Shown piece by piece: positions 1 through 10,409 of a DNA stretch of 64,000 nucleotides. The stretch lies in NCBI GenBank assembly GCA_944739405.2, contig OX123205.2, forward strand, positions 36,972,475-37,036,474. Direction: 5' to 3'. Position 1 is the first letter of the stretch; each line of letters starts with the position of its first letter. The notes under the pieces are model-generated. The model did not search any database and was not told where the DNA came from. It saw only the letters and a list, made by a program, of their open reading frames with translations. The translations under genes and the position numbers were made by a program. Source of the stretch: Euclidia mi (Eukaryota; Arthropoda; Insecta; Lepidoptera; Erebidae).

Positions 1-211
1 GCTTGGCGGCGTGGCAGTGGCGCTGTGACAGCTGTCTCTACGAGAGCAAGAGCGACGAACGTTCTTCCTGTGTATCTTAACTACGAGGGCAAGAGAGACG
101 GAGAGCGACGCCAGCGCCGCCAACGGCGCCAACTCCGAACTAAACTGGAGACTTGGAATCGGCACACGAAATCCTTAAGAACGGCGCTTCTATGTAAATC
201 TGTATTCATTG
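1..211 (+). repeat. MITE-like element A (cut by window edge)
   Basis: Matches 32333-32630 from its GGCGGCGTGG segment to the terminal CTGTATTCATTG. The apparent 80-aa Arg-rich frame is part of the repeat. Confidence 0.7.
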
Positions 212-371
212 ACCAAGGTGTGCCACTATCCGATCCCATTGAATGGCGAGGTCACGGGAACCCTTAGCATTACTTCCAACATCGTCTAATTTGCAGTTAG
301 TTATTTTTTCTTTTTGTAATTAACTGTGTCTTGTGTATGTATTGCAAAATCTGCTGCAAATAAATGTATTT

Positions 372-393
372 TCTTTCTTTCTTTCTTTCTAAC
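372..393 (+). repeat. (TTTC)n microsatellite
   Basis: About five TTTC units following an AATAAATG; looks like the tail of a short retroelement (212-393). Confidence 0.6.
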
Positions 394-563
394 CAGAAAT
401 GATAGAATATTAGCTTCTTCACAGAGTGACTGCCATCTGAGCTCCTAAACCCAGGGACAGCCATATTTCATGTCTTAGACCAGTGTCAGTATATCCCAGG
501 GTACTGACTGTCAAAGATCTTCACGACAGCTAAGACCCATGATGGTTAGCGTGGTTTCCCAGG

Positions 564-790
564 CAATGAATACAGATTTACAAAGAAGCGCAGTTCTTAA
601 GCATTTCGTGTGCCGACTCCAAGGGGAGAATGTCTCCAGTTTAGTTTGTAGTTGGTAGCGCTGGCGTCGTTCTCCGTCACTCTTGCTCTCGTAGAGACAG
701 TTGTCTCAATGGGGCAATTTGGGTCACAGAAAGTTTGTCTTCAGAGCGCCCATAGCAAATGCGCCTCTATGTAAATATCTGAGCTCTTTG
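564..790 (-). repeat. MITE-like element A, internally deleted
   Basis: Reverse copy running CAATGAATACAGATT to GAGCTCTTTG. About 70 bp of the core are missing relative to the 32333 copy. Confidence 0.7.
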
Positions 791-809
791 TCCGAGGTAC
801 GGAGCATGC

Positions 810-862
810 GATAATCAGCCAAATCCAGTTAGACTAATAAGCGGACCCCGGGATTGAATTTA
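810..862 (+). repeat. Same repeat, fragment
   Basis: GCCAAATCCAGTTAGACTAA and GCGGACCCCGGGATTG. Confidence 0.45.
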
Positions 863-954
863 TTTAATCAAATTTTCCGGAAGAATTTTCATGAATTTGA
901 TGATGTATTTTAGTTTTTGACACGTAAGATATTCTGTAAATTCAAGTCAAAAAA

Positions 955-1032
955 CATTGGTGCGCGGGCTTCAACCCGATACCCTCTGCATGGCAGTCTG
1001 TTGATAACTCCACTGGACTATCGGTGCCATGT
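955..1032 (-). repeat. tRNA-derived SINE, head fragment
   Basis: Reversed TGCGCGGGCTTCAACCCGAT and CTCCACTGGACTATCG. The rest of 870-1526 is AT-rich with nothing recognised. Confidence 0.5.
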
Positions 1033-1526
1033 TTATTGTTTATGTTTAATTTATGAAAAATTAAGTACCATAATCTTATGTTCTGGTATGTCGCTTTTAT
1101 GTTTTCAATTTACAACACAGCGATTATCCAGAGCCACAGTGTAGGCCTTATAGAGCGAGAGTTTAATTATTATAATAAAATATCTATTACAGCCAGTCCA
1201 ATACAATGTCACAGTACCTAATATCAATTTTACTAAGAATATACCTATGGTGCTGCTGTTTCCGAAATAGGTAACTTTTTAGAAAAAAGTAACAATTAAT
1301 GTAACATCTGATATGCAATTACACTGAAATTACTTTATGTATTGACAAAGATAATAATAATATAACTTACAAACAACCAAGCAAATGCCTTTATGTGTGA
1401 TATTATAGATTAACTCATGATAACATAACTTCACTGATATGAACATTAAATGCCCGTTAAATTCAATGAAGCTCACCAGTATTAAACTAAATTAATTAAT
1501 ATTAACTGAAGATTATATGGCAATAC

Positions 1527-1632
1527 TAATAGGCCCCCCTCTATTACATTGGGACCGTAATATAACTGGCGTAGTGTGGGTGTGTAAAACACCGCTGCCT
1601 ACCCCTTTGGGGATAAAGCCGTGAAGTTATGT
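1527..1632 (+). repeat. SINE tail, GAAGTTATG variant
   Basis: CTATTACATTGGGACC, TAACTGGCGTAGTGTGGG and CTACCCCTTTGGGGATAAAG; same variant as 27483-27608. Confidence 0.6.
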
Positions 1633-2376
1633 GTAACTGAAGATTCAGTTAAAGTAAATTATTTTTATTAATATACCTATATTCCGACTTAAATGTAACA
1701 AATCCTTATTAAATAAAACGACAAACCTTAATAAATATCACTTCACTGCACCGAATTTAACGGTTTTACAAATTCAAAATTTTCGAACATCGAACGAAGA
1801 CGGCCGATGTTGCCCGAATGATGTTTCGGATCGATTCCCGACTGCTTATATACCGATATGTGAGTGATTACTTATTACTTATAATGTGTGTATGTGTGTA
1901 ATGTATTTGTGTATGTGTGCGTGGGGAACGGCGCATCTGCTTAGCGAGAGCGCTACGTAAGTTGCTCTAGTTCCATTGTAAGGTCAAACGAAGATAGTAC
2001 CTACGTAGTAGGTTTTTTTAATCCGGTATGATTCTGTTACTTACGTTTGCAATTAGCGATGAGATCCCCGAAAGAACAGCTGCTGTGTCGTTGGAAATTC
2101 CATTTGGAATATTAATTGAATGAAAAACAAATGTAATTAGTATTAAGCACTTATTAAAGATTACTCCCGTATGCGTTCTTGAAGCACATCCTGCATTACG
2201 GATTATTTTTAAGAACTTTTTTATAAAACAATAAAGTAATGTGTCCTTGTCACCATTTACAAATATTATATTTACAGGGCTAATCACAGACCATTGATCC
2301 AATGCAAGTAGGTATGCCGTGTGGTTTAAGCGGTCGCCCTCCATTTTGTCGAGCGTTGATGATTCTGTTCCCACCA

Positions 2377-2538
2377 CGGGAACGATTTCCATACATTTTC
2401 TAAAAGCGCCTAAAACGGAGAGTAGCGATCGATAGAGGCCGCTAGGGGGCGCATTTAGAAAATGTATGGCAAATTGTTCCCGTCGACTAGGCTATCGTCA
2501 CCGTGACGATCGAGTGCAAACTCGTACTAGACCCTCAG
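2377..2538. repeat. Palindromic foldback element, 5'-truncated
   Basis: Contains inner arm TTTCCATACATTTTC, core and right arm to ACTAGACCCTCA. Confidence 0.75.
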
Positions 2539-2661
2539 GTGCCAATCCTTTGTAAACCTATACAATGATTTTTCATTTCAGTATGCTCTGTCTGTCTGTC
2601 ATATCTGTCCGTTGTTTGTGTCCGCAGCCCAAAGGGATATCGATATTCCATGGTTTTGACC

Positions 2662-2870
2662 ACGATCGAGTGCAAACTCGTACTAGACCCTCAGAGGGTC
2701 TAGTATGAGTTTTGCACTCGTACATACATTTTCTTAAAGCGCCCCTAACAGACAGTAGCGATCGATAGAGTCCGCTAGAGGGCGCATTTAGAAAATGTAT
2801 GGAAATTGTTCCCGTCGACTAGGCTATCGTCACTGTGACAAACGATTGCAAACTCGTACTAGACCCTCAG
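2662..2870. repeat. Palindromic foldback element plus terminal fragment
   Basis: A 32-bp right-end fragment (2662-2693) abuts a copy with a shortened left arm (2694-2870). Confidence 0.75.
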
Positions 2871-3197
2871 TGTCAGTATATTTAGGTAGCTAGTAAGGTT
2901 AAACTCAAGAGAGTCTCTTTCACTAGGTTCCCAACCAAAACAACGCAATCCCTAAAACAAAATCCTGGCTATGCCGAATCCACTAGGTATATTCATAGGT
3001 ACTGGCTACAGACAAGTCCAACCGGCACTAGGATAGCCCCCAATAGCTCGAAATTTTAAGCGCAGGCGAGGCTGCAAGTGACTTCTAGTATATGAACATG
3101 TGAAGAAGTTCTGTGAACATATGTCTACTTAGTCTGAGTTACATAAAATTAACCTACCATTGGTAAGTTTTAAAATTGTAGTAAGCTTTTTATATTC

Positions 3198-3440
3198 CGT
3201 GTGTTGACGGATTAAGAAAACGAAATGTCACCACCCCATATCATCCCATGAGTGTCGTAAGAGCCGACAGAGGGAGCATATTATGCAGAGAACAGCACTG
3301 CAAGAGAAGGAAAACTTGATACAAACCCTATACCACTTTTGCCCTAGCCCTATACCCTATACCCGTTTGGTCAGCGTGGCCAATTCCTCCTTTCAAAGGA
3401 GAGGCCTAGTCCAGCATTGGACCGTTAAAGGCTGATGATG
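3198..3440 (+). mobile_element. Same headless SINE-like family
   Basis: CCGTGTGTTGACGGATTAAG to GGCTGATGATG. Confidence 0.75.
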
Positions 3441-3732
3441 AAGCTTTTTATGAACAATATATTTTTTTTTAATGCTACAAAAATTGTATCTAGCCCTTTT
3501 AGTCACCTTGAGTATCATATAAACACATACCAAGTAATAGAGTACATACACAGGTAGAGCACGTTTCCACTCATACCACGCGCACTCGCCTATAAGCAAT
3601 AAACTGAGATATTAAGTATGCTCTACTTCCAAATCTAGAGATGTGCACGATATTTTGCAGATCTTAGACCTAACGGAGTGCTAAACTACTTTCTGTATGT
3701 TTATGACAGAAACCTGCTAAAGTAGGTAAACA

Positions 3733-3832
3733 CATACATACATAGACTCACGCCTGTTTCCCGGTGGGGTAGGCAGAGACTACGGAACGCCATTTGCAAC
3801 GATCTTGACATATCTCTCTTGCTTCATTCACT
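3733..3832 (-). mobile_element. RTE-type LINE, short 3' end (minus)
   Basis: Starts with the reversed tail (ACATACATACATAGACTCAC), then the reversed hairpin and the segment encoding the last about 20 RTE codons. Confidence 0.65.
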
Positions 3833-3882
3833 CCCAAATAAAGGTAAACACACAACTAGATTTTCCTTTTAGTTCATTATTA

Positions 3883-4089
3883 TCTTAATATATAAAATCC
3901 TTGCGTTACTGACTGACTGACAGACACGCTACAGCCGAAACTATTGGGCACAGGAAGCTGGAATTTGACATGTATGTTTCTTGGGGACCGTGGGGGTGCA
4001 CTAAGAAGGGATTTCCCGAAATTCCCACGGGATCGACCAAAACGGGTAAATTTTAAAAAAATGCAGGCGTAGCTGCTGGCGTCCTCCAG
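3883..4089 (+). mobile_element. Short non-autonomous Helitron (AAATCCTTGCG type)
   Basis: Begins TCTTAATATATAAAATCC after A and ends CGTCCTCCAG before T, close to the TC...CTRR, A|T rule of Helitrons. About 207 bp, no ORF. Confidence 0.6.
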
Positions 4090-4099
4090 TTAACTATAT

Positions 4100-4411
4100 G
4101 CAGCGATAGCCTAGTGGAGAGACCGTAGGACTACGTAGAGGGTTTCGGGTTCGAATCCACGACGCGCACCAATGACTTTTCGAAGTTATGTGCATATTAA
4201 ATTGTTATTATCGCTTGCTTAACGGTAAAAGAAAATATCGTGAGGAAACCTGCATGTCTGAGAGTTCTCCTTGATGTTTTCGAAAGACATGTGAAGCCTG
4301 CCAACCCGCACTTGGCCAGCGTGGTGGACTATGGCCGTACCCTTCTCGTAGTGAGAAGAGGCCTGTGCCCAGCAGTGGGACAGTTTATATACAGGGCTGA
4401 TGATGAATGAT
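4100..4411 (+). mobile_element. tRNA-derived SINE with GATGAT tail
   Basis: Pol III A-box-like GATAGCCTAGTGGAGAGACC and B-box-like GGTTCGAATCC head, body GAGAGTTCTCCTTGATGTTT, end CAGCAGTGGGACAG...GGCTGATGATGA. Confidence 0.8.
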
Positions 4412-4514
4412 AAAAAAATACTAACTAGAGCAAAAGGAGACACAAATGATAAAAATATGTTATAACTTATAAGATCTTACTAAACTATTTAAACTTTTTA
4501 AAAGGGTGATTGCA

Positions 4515-4600
4515 TACAATACAGCAATAGCTTATTGGAGATACAAATAGACTGCCATGTAGGTATGGCTTCGAATCATGAAAATCATTGATAGTCATTA
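4515..4600 (+). repeat. Degenerate tRNA-derived SINE head
   Basis: AGCAATAGCTTATTGGAGAT and GGCTTCGAATCATG. Confidence 0.35.
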
Positions 4601-4674
4601 TATGGTGCCAGTACCTACCTTTTAATAATAAACTGACAATAAACTAAAACATTTAACATTGCTCCCACTTTGAT

Positions 4675-4785
4675 GGGTTGACGGTCAGATCGACACTCCG
4701 TGGAAAAGCTAATATTTAGTCAATTCCGGTTAGACTAGTTAGCGGACCCTGAGTTGCAATCGGGATAACGGTAGGAGGATAAAAA
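4675..4785 (+). repeat. Same repeat, fragment
   Basis: GTGGAAAAGCTAATATTTAG, CCGGTTAGACTAGTTAGCGG. Confidence 0.5.
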
Positions 4786-4973
4786 GGACTATAGTGTAGT
4801 ATTATGCGATGTCTTTGCTTGAACCCACGACACTGCGGTAGTATTCCATCCCAGAGGTGTGTAGTGGGTTTCATTTCTGCGACACAAAAGCGAGGCGAAA
4901 CGTTTTGTTCTTACATTAGTTACTGAACAAAGTATTCAGCTAGGGTTAAAAAATGTAAGACTTATAGCAGTAA

Positions 4974-5162
4974 AGGTTTAAGGGGCCGCCTCGCCATTTG
5001 ACACTTCGCCGATTGTTGTGGATTCGATTCCCGCACGAGGCAACACTTTGTGTGATCCATAAATTGTTGTTTTGAGTCTGGGCGTTCGTCGTGTCCGTTG
5101 GTTGTATGTTTATAAAGTCCCCCGCGACACAGGATTTAGTCCGAGAGTAGTCTTTAAAAAAA
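4974..5162 (+). repeat. Same SINE family, 5' end lost
   Basis: GGGGCCGCCTCGCCATTTGA to AGTCTTTAAAAAAAA. Confidence 0.7.
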
Positions 5163-5294
5163 AGCGAACAAAAAAATATTAAGGAAAGTCACTGCTTATC
5201 TAAGGAGAGAGTCAAGCCAGGAAGATGAAGGTAGAAAAGAAGATAATGCCTCCGTCATCATTCAACAAATAATGTGACAGTAAGGTATCCTATA

Positions 5295-5449
5295 CAGAGG
5301 GAGCATATTATGCAGAGAACAGCACTGTAAGAGAAGGAAAACTTGATACAAATCCTATACCAACCCGTTTGGCCAACGTGGTATAGTAGGCCAATCCTCC
5401 TTACAAAGGAGAGGCCTAGTCTAGCAGTGGACTGTTAAAGGCTGATGAT
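5295..5449 (+). repeat. Same headless SINE-like family, truncated
   Basis: CAGAGGGAGCATATTATGCA to GGCTGATGAT. Confidence 0.7.
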
Positions 5450-5756
5450 CAAGTTATGTTTTGCATTGAGAAACAGATGACTTAAGATGACACCGCGAAT
5501 AAAAGTGACAATGCAGTGGTGTATAATACCTTAATCATGTGTTAGTGTTTGCTTTGGTGTAGCGCTTAAGAGCCGGAGCTAATAAATCTAAAGGGCAAGG
5601 CGGCTTTAGTTTTATTAACACTGGCGTGACAACGATATGGACTAACTTTATGAATCAGGTGTAAATTCAATGTTATACACTAAGTAAGTATATACATTTT
5701 GCCGCTTCAGAAAAAGATTGTGCAACAAAGACAACTTGACCATATTTGTCAAAATT

Positions 5757-5935
5757 AAGGGGCCACCTCGCCACTTGACACTGCGCCGAGTGGTGTGGAT
5801 TCGATTCCCACCCGAGCCAACACTTTATGTGATCCATAAATTGTTGTTTCGAGTCTGGATGTTCAATGCGTCCGTTAATAATAGATATGTTTGTAAAGTC
5901 CTCATACAATTCAGTTCAATAAATAAAAAAAGTCT
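5757..5935 (+). repeat. Same SINE family, both ends trimmed
   Basis: GCCACCTCGCCACTTGACAC and GATTCGATTCCCACCCGAG. Confidence 0.7.
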
Positions 5936-6067
5936 AAACCCCCAACCAGCAAATACTTAAAAAAGCCTTTTAAATGGTGCAAATCTCTAGTAAAAGTAAA
6001 AATGACATTAACTGTAACTTTCACCAACTTTCACACATCTTTCAATATAATGTTATAATACTTCCAT

Positions 6068-6235
6068 TCCAGGTCAGAAGTACCCTAAACAGAAGAGCAT
6101 GCATGAGAAACTTGATGAGACTGAATGAAGCAAGAGAGGTATATCAGGAACGCTGCAAATGGCGTTCCAAAGTCTCTGCCTACCCCTCCGGGCAACAGGC
6201 GTGAGTCGATGTATGTACGTATGTATGTACTTCCA
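6068..6235 (+). mobile_element. RTE-type LINE, short 3' end
   Basis: In-frame QVRSTLNRRACMRNLMRLNE, then EAREVYQERCKWRSKVSAY and PSGQQA before TGA. Tail of repeated TATG. Second copy of the element at 6400-6718, 165 bp upstream and in the same orientation. Confidence 0.75.
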
Positions 6236-6399
6236 TTTCAACGCACGCACGCCCGGACTCTAAGGGATTAAAAACGCTAGATGTCGATCCCTAGGAAAAA
6301 ATAAACTTAAGAAGTAGTTTTTTCCGAGTAATAGTAACAAAATTCAGCCTTCTAAACAATTATCCTCGCAACAGGATTATGCATTTGTCATCCTATTCA

Positions 6400-6718
6400 A
6401 GCATCGAGAAAGGCATGTTAAGATGGTTTGGTCACATGGAGAGGATGGATGACGAAAGACTGACACAGAAGAAATATAAGGCAAGTGTGAATGGGACAGG
6501 ACGAAGGGGAAGACCAAGGCGGACGTTCTCTGACCAGATTGGAGACATTCTAGAAAAAGGACAGGTCAGAAGTAGGTACCCTAAACAGAAGAGCATGCAT
6601 GAGAAACTTGATGGGAATGAATGAAGCAAGAGAAGTGTGTCAGGATCGTTGCAGGTGGCGTTCCGTAGTCTCTGCCTACCCCTCCGGGAAACAGGCGTGA
6701 GTCTATGTATGTATGTCA
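6400..6718 (+). mobile_element. RTE-type LINE, 3' end with ORF C-terminus
   Basis: Encodes the familiar RTE tail MLRWFGHMERMDDERLTQK, then GRRGRPRRTFSDQIGDILE, and after a frameshift ACMRNLMGMNEAREVCQDRC ending in VSAYPSGKQA and a TGA. The TGA lies inside a hairpin (GCCTACCCC...AGGC), followed by a TATG-type tail, so this family has almost no 3' UTR. A 5'-truncated copy. Confidence 0.8.
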
Positions 6719-7008
6719 TGCTATTAAAATCATAACAAAATGTACCTAACGTCAGGTGGCGAAATGACAAATACCAAAATGTTCGTGTTCACCTAGAATC
6801 AGCACGAAGTATCTCAGAAATTCTCTCATGAGCTTGTTAACAAAAAAATACTCACAACTACAATCGTTTGGGTATTTTAATTAACGTAAATATATGTATT
6901 AATATCGCTTGTTTGTTTGTTGTAATTGGTTGTTTTGGTGCCGGGGCAAGTACAAGTGTTTTAAGAAGCTTTAGGTTCAAATCTTAACGATGATTGTAGA
7001 GTCCAATT

Positions 7009-7215
7009 TCTGTATATATAAAATCCTTGCGTTACTGACTGATTGACAGGCACGCTACAGCCAAAACTATTGGGCACAAGAAGCTGAAATTTGGCATGTA
7101 TGTTCCCTGGGGACCGTAGGGGTGCACTAAGAAGGGATTTCCCGAAATTCCCACGGGATCGTACAAAACGGATAAATTAAAAAATATTGCGGGCGTAGCC
7201 GTGGGTATCATCTAG
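7009..7215 (+). mobile_element. Short non-autonomous Helitron
   Basis: TCTGTATATATAAAATCC to TATCATCTAG before T. Confidence 0.65.
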
Positions 7216-7219
7216 TTTT

Positions 7220-7594
7220 AAATAAGAATTAGAAAGAAATAATGTGTAGCTGGGGACTTTGCAAAAAACCAACGGTGGTTTTAGCGCGTCGGCCGAACTT
7301 AACTAAAACGGTAAACGGTTTTCGGTATTTTTCGGGAGAAACGAACACTTCCACCACTAATTTGAGTATACTCAACATTGTGAGGAGGAGGGACTCCCAC
7401 TATTAGGGCTTTCCTCTGGGCCTCCCGCAAGGTATTTCATGGATACCTACTGATTTTAAGCCGGCCGCATGCAACCGTTTGCCGCGATATCAACCAGATC
7501 TTCCGGCTGCCTTGCTTGGCCTAGCCCTGATGTGTTAAGGGAGAAGAGAGGATGTAAACTAGCAAAAAAAGAATTTTAGGTAGGTATTCACCAA
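7220..7594. other. No recognised gene
   Basis: GC-richer stretch (GGAGGGACTCCCACTATTAG, GGCCGGCCGC-like) that may be an unassigned repeat; no coding similarity seen. Confidence 0.3.
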
Positions 7595-7797
7595 TCTAAT
7601 CTAATATACTAATATATAAAGCTGGAGTTTGTTTGAACGCGCTAATCTCAGAAACTACAGGTCCGATTTGAAAAAATCTTTCAGTGTTAGATAGTCCATT
7701 TATCGAAGAAGGCTATAAAACATTTCGCTATGAGCCAATGGAGTGGAGCAGTAGCCTTAAATAGCGCGGGTGTAACCGCGGGCTCATCTACTCGTAG
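7595..7797 (+). mobile_element. Helitron (AAAGCTGGAGTTTG type)
   Basis: TCTAATATACTAATATATAA to GCGGGTGTAACCGCGGGCTC and ACTCGTAG before T. Confidence 0.6.
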
Positions 7798-8089
7798 TAA
7801 TGCAATAAAAATGATTCGAAACCGTGACCTTCGCGTCTGCGTGACCGACGCATCTAATTCGTTGCGTAATTGCTCTCATTTGTGATAGTAAACTAAACAG
7901 ATCATAATATTGACGAGAATCAAATCAATAGAATGTTAGATTCATATCTTGGAGTTAAACATGAAAACGAGAGCTAATTTGGACAATGGCGGTATTGTTC
8001 ACTGTGTTAGATAAAGTAAATGTACCTATAAAGATTACAATACAAGCAGTTACCTAATTCTAAACCTTCTTCTCAGGCACCATTTAGTA

Positions 8090-8420
8090 AAAAATTGGGC
8101 AAGTGCGAGACGGACTCGCGCAAGAAGGGTTCCGTACTATTGTATTGTATGGGACCCCTCCCCCCCTTAATATTTTAATTTTTTGTTTTTAGTATTTGTT
8201 GTTATAACGGCAACGGAAATACATAATTTGTGAAAATTTCAGCTTTCTAGCTATTATGAGATATAGCCTGGTGACAGACAGACAAACAGACAGACAGACT
8301 GACGAACAAACAGACAGACAGGCAGACAGACGGACAGACAGACAGACAGACGAACAGACAGACAGCGGAGGCTTTGTAATAGGGTCCCGTTTTTACCTTT
8401 TAGGTACGGAACCCTAAAAA
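8090..8420 (+). repeat. Interspersed repeat with (GACA)n core
   Basis: TTGGGCAAGTGCGAGACGGA, a GACAGACA microsatellite at 8276-8366, then GGGTCCCGTTTTTACCTTTT and GGTACGGAACCCTAAAAA. A repeat widespread in insects. Confidence 0.7.
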
Positions 8421-8532
8421 TAAACGTTTTTATTTGTTCTCTGTTATCAATTTATCATTTTCATTTGCTTAACCTTAACTATATTATTATTAGGCCGCGA
8501 TAGCATAATGTAGATATGAACAGAACTACACT

Positions 8533-8688
8533 ACACTAGTCTAAACCATGGAATATCGCTATCCCTTCGGGTTGCGGAGGTCAGACAGACAGTCGCTCTG
8601 TGGAAAAGCTAATATTCAGCCAAATCCGGTTAGACTAGTAAGCGGACCCTAGATTGAAACTGGGATAACGCTAAGAGAATGATGATGT
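8533..8688 (+). repeat. Interspersed repeat (CCATGGAATATCGC type)
   Basis: CTAAACCATGGAATATCGCT, CAAATCCGGTTAGACTAGTA and GGGATAACGCTAAGAG...GATGATG; recurs in fragments below. Confidence 0.7.
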
Positions 8689-8713
8689 TTTGATTTACGC
8701 TGATATGCCTACT

Positions 8714-8931
8714 GAGGTTCTAGTACGAGTTTGCACTCGATCGTCACGGGTGGACGATAGCCTAGTCGACGGGAACAATTTCCATACATTTTCTAAATGC
8801 TCCCGCTAGCGGTCTCTATCGATCGCTACTCTTCGTTAGGGGCGCTTTTACACAATGTATGGAAATTGTTCCCGTCGACTAGGCTATCATCCACCGTGAC
8901 GATCGAGTGTTAACTCGTACTACTAGACCCT
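8714..8931. repeat. Palindromic foldback element, near full length
   Basis: Two arms of about 88 nt (GTCTAGTACGAGTTTGCACT-like to GCGCCCC) are inverted around the asymmetric core TAGCGGTCTCTATCGATCGC. Best reference copy for the family. Confidence 0.85.
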
Positions 8932-9121
8932 GTGGTTTTTTTTAGGCGATGGTTTCGATACTAAATATTGCGTAGGTTTATGAGATTGATCCTCACATTG
9001 GATAAAATTGTGGTATTATGTCTGTCGTTGAGCTAATGTAGAAAAACACATAAGTTTAAGAAAACTTGTGATCAATAATACCCTTGTAGTATACAAGGCT
9101 ATAAGTTCTTATTGCCGATGT

Positions 9122-9533
9122 CAGACCAACCGCTGAGCCATCACGATGTTTTTCCTTCACCGTTCATAGCGAGACTTGGCTTGTCGTTCGTAACAGATCG
9201 ACAAAGTTAAGCAACGCTTGCACAGGTCGCCACTTGGATGGGTGACCGCGTGTGGCATTTACATCTGAGCGCTACAGTGCTTCGGAGGGCACGTAAGGCT
9301 GTCGTTCCCGGTTCTTGCCTCAGGATAAGAATTGTTAGGCCGTGTCAGAGGTCTTCGGGCGGTCTGAAAACTCCGACACACATCCGAAAAACAAACAAAC
9401 CGTTTAGCAAGTGATAATTAAGAATTAAATAGGCAATTCACTTTAAAAAGTCAGTGGTGCGTGCCGTGAGTTTGAACTCGCGACCTCTGCTTAGCAGTCT
9501 ATTCCACTACGCTATCGCTGCTGTTAAGCAGGC
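9122..9533 (-). mobile_element. tRNA-derived SINE split by the 5S-derived SINE
   Basis: Reverse pieces 9122-9164 (CACGATGTTTTTCCTTCACC) and 9405-9533 (to GCTATCGCTGC) join once 9165-9398 is removed. Confidence 0.65.
9165..9398 (+). mobile_element. 5S rRNA-derived SINE, full length
   Basis: Positions 9190-9251 resemble 5S rRNA internal promoter sequence: AGTTAAGCAACG and CTTGGATGGGTGACCGCGTG. The body ends in an A-rich tail (AAAAACAAACAAA). ACCGTT occurs on both sides (9159-9164, 9399-9404) and the surrounding DNA is a tRNA-type SINE resumed after the insert. Not a functional 5S gene. Confidence 0.75.
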
Positions 9534-9577
9534 TGTCGGTCACATCCAAATTTCTTTAGCAATGGCCATGACCTCCT

Positions 9578-9638
9578 AAAGTAGAGCAAATCTAAAAAAT
9601 AATTATTGGTATAGTTATTTTTAGATTTGCTCTACTTT
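9578..9638. repeat. Hairpin, about 24-bp arms
   Basis: AAAGTAGAGCAAATCTAAAA faces TTTTAGATTTGCTCTACTTT across a 12-nt loop. Confidence 0.75.
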
Positions 9639-9672
9639 TATAAAATTAGCAAATTCTATGACAGTATATTAG

Positions 9673-9752
9673 GTGGTATAGTAGGCCAATTCCTCCTTTC
9701 AATGGAGAGGCCTAGTCCAGCAGTGGACTGTTAAAGGCTGATGATGATGAGG
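9673..9752 (+). repeat. Same family, tail only
   Basis: GGTGGTATAGTAGGCCAATT to GATGATGATGA. Confidence 0.65.
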
Positions 9753-9926
9753 ACAGTTGCAGGTTGTCGTTATGAACCATTAACCGGATAAACCTATGGT
9801 TAACTATAGACAACCAGGTATTGACCAACATTATTACCCTAGTTTGTGAATCCGTAACTTATTATAGTTGCCATGAGATTTGTAAAGAGATAAAGGTAAA
9901 ATCTGTATAAACAATACACAATACAA

Positions 9927-10252
9927 GGTACTCGTAGTAGAGCTTTGCTGATTTCAGCATGAATGAGCCGACTCAACCGGGGAAGTACTACCCTCTGACA
10001 GTAAATCGACGCAAAGTATCTATCAGTACCCAAACTGTTGCGTTTCGTTCAGTGAGTGAGAATGCCGGAGGCCCTATCCCCTATTCCTTCTCCCTCATCC
10101 CACTCCTCATCCTATCCCTTTTCCCAACCCAAAGGGGCGGCAACGCACTTGTGCCTCCTGTGGTGTTGCTTGTGTCCATGGGCGGCGGTAGGTAATTGCT
10201 TACCATTAGGCAATCCGTCTGCTCGTTTGCCGCCTATTTCCATTTAAAAAAA
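9927..10252 (+). mobile_element. SINE-like repeat ending CGTTTGCCGCCTATT
   Basis: AGAGCTTTGCTGATTTCAGC, AACCGGGGAAGTACTACC, CCTATTCCTTCTCCCTCATC, CTTGTGTCCATGGGCGGCGG and a 3' end ACCATTAGGCAATCCGTCTG followed by A-rich tail. Forward frames in it are not genes. Confidence 0.7.
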
Positions 10253-10409
10253 AATACATGTTGTACACATCAGGTACATCAGGTGTTACAGTTTTGTAGT
10301 ATCAACATGCTCTCTCTGTTCAAACTTGCAAATATATGTGTAAAATATTATTATGGATCCAATTGCTAAGGGTTTCCAAGCGCTGCCTTACTTAGTTTTA
10401 CTGCCTCAG

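Noticed and set aside
6432..6770. 112-aa reverse frame
   Set aside because: Antisense of the RTE C-terminal coding sequence.
8276..8366. CRISPR-like array
   Set aside because: GACA units with no spacers; a microsatellite inside an interspersed repeat.
9190..9251. 5S rRNA gene
   Set aside because: Only the promoter-like part matches; the rest is an unrelated body with an A-rich tail.
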